In this document: positions 58,230-64,000 of the stretch, piece by piece
How positions within the stretch are numbered: the stretch's first letter is position 1
How the letters are laid out: each line of letters starts with the position of its first letter
From: Theobroma cacao
Taxonomy: Eukaryota; Streptophyta; Magnoliopsida; Malvales; Malvaceae
Direction of reading: 5' to 3'
Assembly (NCBI RefSeq): GCF_000208745.1
Contig: NC_030859.1
Location: 8,940,663 to 9,004,662 of the forward strand
Length of the DNA: 64,000 nt
Position numbers and translations under genes: made by a program
The notes under the pieces: model-generated
What the model saw: only the letters and a program-made list of their open reading frames with translations
What the model was told of the DNA's origin: nothing
Database searches by the model: none

Positions 58230-60075
58230 CACTTTTATTGGGATGAGCACTACAGCCAATTGGGATTGGTTGAGGCTTGATTCCAATCATGCAATAGTAT
58301 CATTCATGTTGAATGATTAGAGGTCTTCCTTCATCAATAAGATATTAATTATAATGAGTTATAAGTCTAATTGGATGAAGTCCATGAGATTGATATGCCT
58401 TGCAAGGAAACTATAACGAGTTACAGCTATGAGATTCCTATGCATCAAAGCATAATCTCAAAATGTTCCTGATTAATGAATCATTGAGACTGGACATCAA
58501 TGATGCTTAAAGACTGGTATATTCTATGTTCCTTACTTTGGAAGTAAGCAATCGATCTCATAGATTGAAGTATAGAGATACTTGGAACTAGAATATAGGT
58601 GCTTGTCTAGGAGAGCAAGTTCATTGAACATGACCCGCCATGAGAAGTGCATTTGGTAATACACTCTAGTGTCTATGCAACACTTCTCATGTGTCAGTTG
58701 TGTAAATACTCCCTAGACTTGAGACCCCAGGTTGTCTTATATATGGAGTGCTATGCTTTGATTTCATCCCTATGGGTGCCTAACCAAGGATGCCAAAATA
58801 AGATGTTTTTGGGTATAGTATGAAGCATGTGAAGGCAAATGAGTGGTCAAGATAGGACTCATCACCTCAAGTGTTTTAAAGGACATATCCTATCAGTTCT
58901 TGGTTAACATTAGCTTATTGAAGTTCTTGGCCAAGGCGACATGGAGATTATGAAAAAGGTTTCATAACTCTCTAAAAAGCTAATGCTATAATTGCAGGAA
59001 CAAATATGGAGGTCAATAAGAGTAGACACTGTACCAAGCTCTTATCATCTCTAGGATACATGATGAGGGAATGAATTACATTGATAAACTGTACACTGAA
59101 AGGTTGTCAAAAAACCCTTTGACTCTTCCAACAATTGGGTGGCCATGATGCATTGCTAAATGCCAATCTTGGTCTATGGAATTTATTATAAACTAATCAA
59201 TTGAAATTTATATTAATCAATTAAGTCATTAATCAATTCCATTGCCAATATGTTGGGAACCTAATGGGTCACACACAATGATTACATTTGAATTAAATTG
59301 AGAGAGTGACGATTTAAGTTAGACTTAAATCACATGCTAGTTAATTAACTTCTATAAACTTAATTAAAAGAGTTTAATTAAGTTTTTGGCATAATTATAA
59401 ATAGTTATAACTATAAGGCCTTGATTGCAAAATATAAAAAAATTAATTTTGATTTTAATTTTCAAGGACTTAATTAAAAGAGTTTAATTAAGTAATAAGC
59501 CCAATATTATAATGAGTTATAATATTGAGGGCTTAATTGCAAAATTGAAGTTATTTTAACCTAACTATATAAGTCACCTTTTAACTATTTTCCATATGAG
59601 AGTTTTTCACAATTGAAGAAAATGTAGCTTTTGTCAGAAAAAGAAAAACGTTTTCTTTCTTTGCCACCACTCCCTTTGTGTGAAAGAGAAAATTACTTCA
59701 TAAGCAATTTTCAAGAGAGATTCAGCTAAGATTGTGAAAAAGAAGAAAAAGACAATTGTTGTCATCTTTGCTAGCACAAAGTATAGTTAAAAACTCCCTC
59801 CTTTGTTGAAGGTTCAAGTGCAATCGTGTGTACTACCATTGAAGGCCAAGCACTTGATTGGTTAGGGTTTTTTCTCCTTGTGGTGTTCGTGGGATTGCTT
59901 CGGAAAGTGCCATTGTGATTACGAAATTACTTGGCAAGGTAACTTTCTAAACAATAATTTATTTTGTGGATTTATGTGTTAAATATCACCAAGGTGATCC
60001 ATGGGTGGAGGCATGTTTTGTTGTTTAGTTATAAAGTTTTTAATTTTCTTCCGCTGCATATTTTGAGCATGCCAT
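58230..60075 (+). mobile_element. Second, diverged Copia LTR copy inside the element
   Basis: Matches 54913-56639 along its length: GATATGCCTTGCAAGGAA, GAAGTAAGCAATCG, CATGAGAAGTGCATTTGGTA, CACTTCTCATGTGTCAGTTGTG, GAGGGAATGAATTACA and GAAAGGTTGTCAAA. Its end is GAGCATGCCATC-like near 60070, with no primer site after it. The start near 58243 (ACTACAGCCAATTGG) is blurred. It is bracketed by a 22 bp direct repeat (58208-58229 and 60313-60334). It is a related subfamily, clearly older or separate from the outer LTRs. Confidence 0.75.
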
Positions 60076-60729
60076 CTATAGCCATACCCATCAACTTTTA
60101 CATGAGTATGTTTAAGCTATTGGTGGGTTTTACTCAACTAGTTTCATAAAATTCGGATGCTTGGAAACATTATTATTATGGAAACTAAAGGCAATGGCTA
60201 GGCGAAACATATATGATATGTTTAGGAAATGTGTTGTCACCTAGCTGATCTAGGAGTTGTACAGAGATACAATTGGTAAGCTTAGTTACCTACCTAATCC
60301 ACCTATCATGGTTTGTTGAGCACACTCAAGGTCATGATTAGAATGGATAAGGATCCTAGCCCACTAAGAGAATCTTTATAGAGATCTCTCGAGGTGATAT
60401 GGAGGGTTATCATCTTGAAAAAAATAATGGGAGCAATCAATTTAAGATTTACTATCTCATCTTAATTGATTATAACACATAATTACTCATAAATGTTCTT
60501 TAAATGTCTAGGTTGTTAGTATGCGAATACATATTACTTTGCGCGGCATACTTGATGTCATCATGAAATTCGGGCCAAAATGTTTGGACTAATATATCAA
60601 GTTGAGAAATGTTCTCAAATATCTATTTAGAATAGATGTCATTATGGAAGATATCCTTGCCTTTTTGACAAGGTCAAAGAATGAGAAACTTGTAGAAGTT
60701 TCACCTTTGACCATGTAGATGATTGAAGT
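60076..60729 (+). pseudogene. Remnant before Copia protease
   Basis: Coding-like but broken, for example GGILDVIMKFGPKCLD-like and DILAFLTRSKNEKL. It may be the end of gag. The zinc knuckle is not visible. Confidence in the assignment is low. Confidence 0.35.
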
Positions 60730-61170
60730 GAATCTATCTACTATTGATCCATCATCATGGGTATTAGATACTAGATGTGGGTCACACTTATGTAATGACA
60801 TGAAGGTGTTGAAAACGAGTAGAAGATTAACGAAGGGAGAGGTGATCCTAAAAGTAGGAAATTAAGCAAAAGTTGCTGCATCGGCTGTGAGGACAATTAC
60901 CATACCTTTACCTTCTGGGTTGATCTTGGAATTAAAAGACAATTACTATGTTCCTTCCATATCTCGAAATATCATAGCTGTGTCATAGTTGGCATTATAT
61001 GATGATATGGAATTTTGCATTAAGGGCAATTTTTGTTCTTTCTCGAAGGGAGAGATGCATTATGGTGCAGGGACACATTCGAACGGTCTCTACATTCTTG
61101 ATCCTAAGAAACCCATACTCAATATAGAGGTCAAGAAAGTAAAGAAAGATGATCCAAAACTATCCTACAT
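60730..61170 (+). pseudogene. Copia protease and pre-integrase segment
   Basis: Reads VNLSTIDPSSWVLDTRCGSHLCNDMKVL; the DTG active site has become DTR (GGA to AGA), which should kill the protease. Follows TITIPLPSGLILELKDNYYVPSISRNII, then LALYDDMEFCIKGNFCSFSKGEMHYG and GLYILDPKKP. Stops after KVGN and after AVS. In Copia elements protease precedes integrase, as here. Confidence 0.87.
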
Positions 61171-62064
61171 CTAGCACTTTAGGCTTGAACACAGCAATGA
61201 GACTCGTTTAACCAAGTTACAAAAACAAGGTTACATTGATCCATTTAATTATGAATCTTATGGAACATGTGAGTGTTGTCTCCTTAGTAAGATGACCAAG
61301 TCACCTTTCACTAAGGAGAGTGAACGAGTTTAGGTGTTACTAGGACTTATACATTCAGATGTATGTGGTCCTATGAATACTAGTGCTAGAGGAGGATACT
61401 CCTACTTCATCACCTTCACAGATGACCATTCTTGCTATGGTTTTGTATATTTGATGAAATATAAATCTGAATCCTTTGACAAGTTCAAAGAATACAGAGC
61501 GAAAGTTGAGAAACAAACTAGGAAGAGTATTCTCACTCTTAGATCTAATCGAAGAGGAGAATATCTTAGCCAAGAGTTTCAGGATTATCTGAAAGAGAAT
61601 GGGATTCTTGCACAATGGACTCATTCAGGGACTCCACAGCATGATAGGGTGTCTGAGAGAACGAATCGAACATTATTGGACATGGTTCGATCCATGATGA
61701 GTCGTGTAGATCTTCCTATATCTTTCTGGGGATATGCCCTAGAAACTGCTGCTCGCATACTGAACCAAGTTCCTACCAAATTAGTTGATAAGACACCATA
61801 TGAGATATAGAGTGGGGAAAGGCCCAACTTGTCTTATGCTAGGATTTGGGGATTTACTACTTATGTGAAGCGTACAATGTCTGATAAGCTAGAAGCGAAA
61901 TTAGACAAATGTAAATTTATGGGATATCCTAAAGAAACACATGGATATTATTTTTATAATCCCATTGAGCAAAAGGTGTTTGTCTCAAGGCATGCCACTT
62001 TCCTTGAGAAAGAGTTCTTAAATGAAAGGGCTAGTAGGAGTAAAGTTGTAGTTGAAGAAGTTTG
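61171..62064 (+). pseudogene. Copia integrase
   Basis: GAG-pre-integrase zinc region: FRLEHSNETRLTKLQKQGYID and CECCLLSKMTKSPF (HHCC-like, first His now in RLEH). Core: LIHSDVCGPMNTSARGGYSYFITFTDDHS, then ILTLRSNRRGEYLSQEFQDYLKENGI, then RVSERTNRTLLDMVRSMM. The second catalytic Asp (usual RSDRGGE) is Asn, the third Glu is present. After a stop at 61808, SYARIWGFTTYVK, KLDKCKFMGYPKETHGYYFYNP and VFVSRHATFLEKEFL continue the C-terminal domain. Stops also at 61171-61173 and 61331. Confidence 0.9.
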
Positions 62065-63080
62065 AGACCCACAAATTGACATTCCATTGGAACTTGAGCC
62101 TGAAATTGTGACATTTGATGTACAACCACTATCTCAAGGAGGCACAACCACTCAAAAGGCCTAGTAGAATACGTCAAGCTCCAAAGAGATATGGATTTCT
62201 CTTGGAAAAGGACGCATTGCCCATAAATGATGAGCCTACAACCTATGAGGAGGCGATGTTGGACATTGATTCTGAGAAATGGCTAGAAGCCATAAACTCT
62301 GAAATGGATGCCATGGATACCAACCAAGTATGGACTTTGGTGGATCCACCTGAAGGGATAAAACCCATGAGGTGCAAGTGGGTCTTTAAGAGAAAGACCA
62401 ATGTAGATGGCAAGGTGCAAACCTTTAAAGCTAGACTGGTAGCAAAAGGTTACAAATAAAGACAAGGTATTGACTTTGAAGAAACCTTTTCACTAGTTGC
62501 TATGCTTAAATCCATTAGGATTTTGCTTGCAATTGTTGCATACCATGATTATGAAATATGGCAAATGGATGTAAAAACTGCATTCCTTAATGGAAACTTG
62601 TGAGAGTAAGTGTCCATGACACAACCTGAAAGTTTTATATCCAATGCTAATGCCAATAAGGTGTGCAAGCTTCAAAAGTCCATTTATGGACTTAAACAAG
62701 CTTCTCGGAGTTGGAACATCCGTTTTGATGAAGCTGTAAAAGGGTTTGACTTCATAAAAAATGAGAATGAACCATGTGTCTATAAAAAGGTTAGTGGGAG
62801 TGCCATAATTTTCCTAGTGTTATATGTTGATGACATATTGCTCATAGGAAATGATATACCATTGCTGCAATCTACAAAGATTTGGCTGTCCAAACAATTC
62901 TCCATGAAGGATTTAGGAAAAGCAACTTACATTATAGGAATAGAGATCTATAGAGATAGATCTAAAAGGTTGCTAGGTCTTTCCCAATCCACATACATAG
63001 ACAAGGTGCTAAAGAGGTTTAGCATGATAGAGTCCAAGAAGGGACACTTGCCTATGTCGCAAGGCATCTATCTCTCCTAG
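62065..63080 (+). pseudogene. Copia reverse transcriptase
   Basis: One frame from 62115 to 63080: RPSRIRQAPKRYGFLLEKDA, YEEAMLDIDSEKWLEAINSEMDAM, NQVWTLVDPPEGIKPMRCKWVFKRK, FKARLVAKGYK, stop at 62457, IWQMDVKTAFLNGNL, two stops near 62600-62610, KLQKSIYGLKQASRSW, and LYVDDILLIGND with the YVDD site intact (62823-62834). Then FSMKDLGKATYIIGIEIYRDRSKRLLGLSQ and VLKRFSMIESKKG. Only three stops over about 320 codons, so it decayed modestly. Confidence 0.92.
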
Positions 63081-63810
63081 GACATGTGTCCAAAGAATAA
63101 AAAAAAAGAAAGATCAGATGGATAAGATCCCATATGCTTCAGCAATATGATCTATCATGTATGCGATGCTTTGCACTAGACTAGATGTATCTTATGCTCT
63201 AAGTGTCACGAGTAGATACCAAGCTAATCTTGGTGAAAGTCACTAGATAGTTGTGAAAAACATCTTGAAGTACTTACGAAGAATTAAGGATGTATTTCTA
63301 GTTTATGGAGGAGGTGAACTCCAAGTTAGGGGTTATACGGATGCAAGCTTTCAAACTGATAAAGATGATAGCAAGTTGCAAAGTGGATATGTGTTCACAC
63401 TCATTAGAGGTGCAATGAGTTGGAAGAGTTCCAAATAAGAGACGATTGCAGATTCTACAACCGAGGTCGAATACATCTCTACATTTAAGGCAGCAAAAGA
63501 GGCAGTTTGGATTAAAAAGTTCATTATTGAACTAGATGTGGTTCCTAGCATTGTCGATCCAATACCTTTGTATTGTGATAACAATGGAGCCATTGCACAA
63601 GCAAAGGAACCAAGGTCTCATCATAAATCCAAACATGTATTGCGGCATTACCATGTGATTAGGGAGATCATTGGAAGAGGAGACATTTGCATAGAGCGTA
63701 TACCAACTAAGGATAATATTGTTGATCCTCTCACTAAAGCACTATCCCAGCAGAAGCATAATCGTCATGTTGAGAACATTGGTATTAGATACATAGGTGA
63801 TTGGCTTTAG
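63081..63810 (+). pseudogene. Copia RNase H
   Basis: After one frameshift (between 63080 and 63253): LKYLRRIKDVFLVYGGGELQVRGYTDASFQTDKDD, SGYVFTL, GAMSWKSSK, stop at 63436, then EYISTFKAAKEAVWIKKFI, LYCDNNGAIAQAKEPRSHHKSKHVLRHYHVIREII and DNIVDPLTKALSQQKHNRHV. Catalytic Asp (YTDAS), Glu (VEYIS) and Asp (CDNNG) are all present. It ends 14 bases before the polypurine tract, as normal. Confidence 0.92.
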
Positions 63811-63814
63811 TGCT

Positions 63815-63824
63815 AGTGGGAGAT
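63815..63824 (+). other. Copia polypurine tract
   Basis: AGTGGGAGAT lies directly before the 3' LTR start TGTTAGTATAAG. Confidence 0.85.
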
Positions 63825-64000
63825 TGTTAGTATAAGCCCTACAGCCATTCTGTGGTTGTATGAGAATTGCAATTTAGAGATATTCATGTATGACATTGAG
63901 GTAGTTCTTTATCCATAAGTTTGTGATTTAATTACTTTTTGTACTTATGTAGATAAAGCCCATGGAACTATATATGCCTTGCAAAGGAATTGTATTAAGA
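63825..64000 (+). mobile_element. Copia 3' LTR, cut by the window end
   Basis: First 176 bases match the 5' LTR at 54913 at roughly 95 percent by eye, lacking its 20 bp insertion. The rest is outside the window. Confidence 0.93.

Noticed and set aside
61355..61827. Minus-strand frames opposite Copia integrase
   Set aside because: They are shadows of a frame with clear integrase motifs.

Overview
This is plant nuclear DNA. It holds one recognisable host gene fragment at the left edge, and the rest is almost entirely decayed, nested LTR retrotransposons. Evidence for a plant: the first exon of a plastid/mitochondrial-type alkaline/neutral invertase (607-1311, minus strand), AT-rich non-coding DNA, Athila-like and chromovirus-like Ty3 elements, Ty1/Copia elements, and primer sites matching plant tRNAs. 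A rosid, possibly Malvales, is my guess from the invertase peptide and from clustered TATCGATA motifs in one LTR; this is inference only.

Layout. 1-2.3 kb: invertase exon 1, 5' UTR intron and promoter. 2.3-4.1 kb: AT-rich DNA without genes. 4.1-13.3 kb: minus-strand Athila-like element (gag, primer site, 5' LTR), with one solo LTR inside gag (target duplication AACTT) and another inside its 5' LTR (GTCTA). 13.3-19.8 kb: minus-strand chromovirus reduced to gag and protease between two LTRs; the Athila element cut its 3' LTR. 19.8-20.9 kb: plus-strand LTR fragment. 22.4-23.85 kb: minus-strand Copia gag and LTR. 23.85-43.9 kb: plus-strand Athila-like element (protease to 3' LTR) split by a 12 kb nest, in which a long minus-strand LTR holds an Athila solo LTR (CTTAT), itself holding a chromovirus-type LTR, and a second long LTR (GATAA). 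44-46.6 kb: LTR-like DNA and a tandem duplication. 46.6-54.9 kb: chromovirus LTRs in inverted orientation, then a plus-strand chromovirus gag-pol. 54.9-64 kb: a Copia element inserted into the chromovirus integrase end, with a second LTR copy inside it; its 3' LTR runs off the window.

No element keeps a full open gag-pol; all show stops, frameshifts, deletions or lost catalytic residues. I found no tRNA or rRNA gene, CRISPR array, organelle insert or complete host gene. I did not find a new defence or metabolic system. The most interesting signals are structural: an LTR whose start lies just after an internal purine tract, minisatellites inside LTRs, a 1.1 kb inverted LTR pair, a precise four-level insertion order, and a small fold-back near 21.4 kb.
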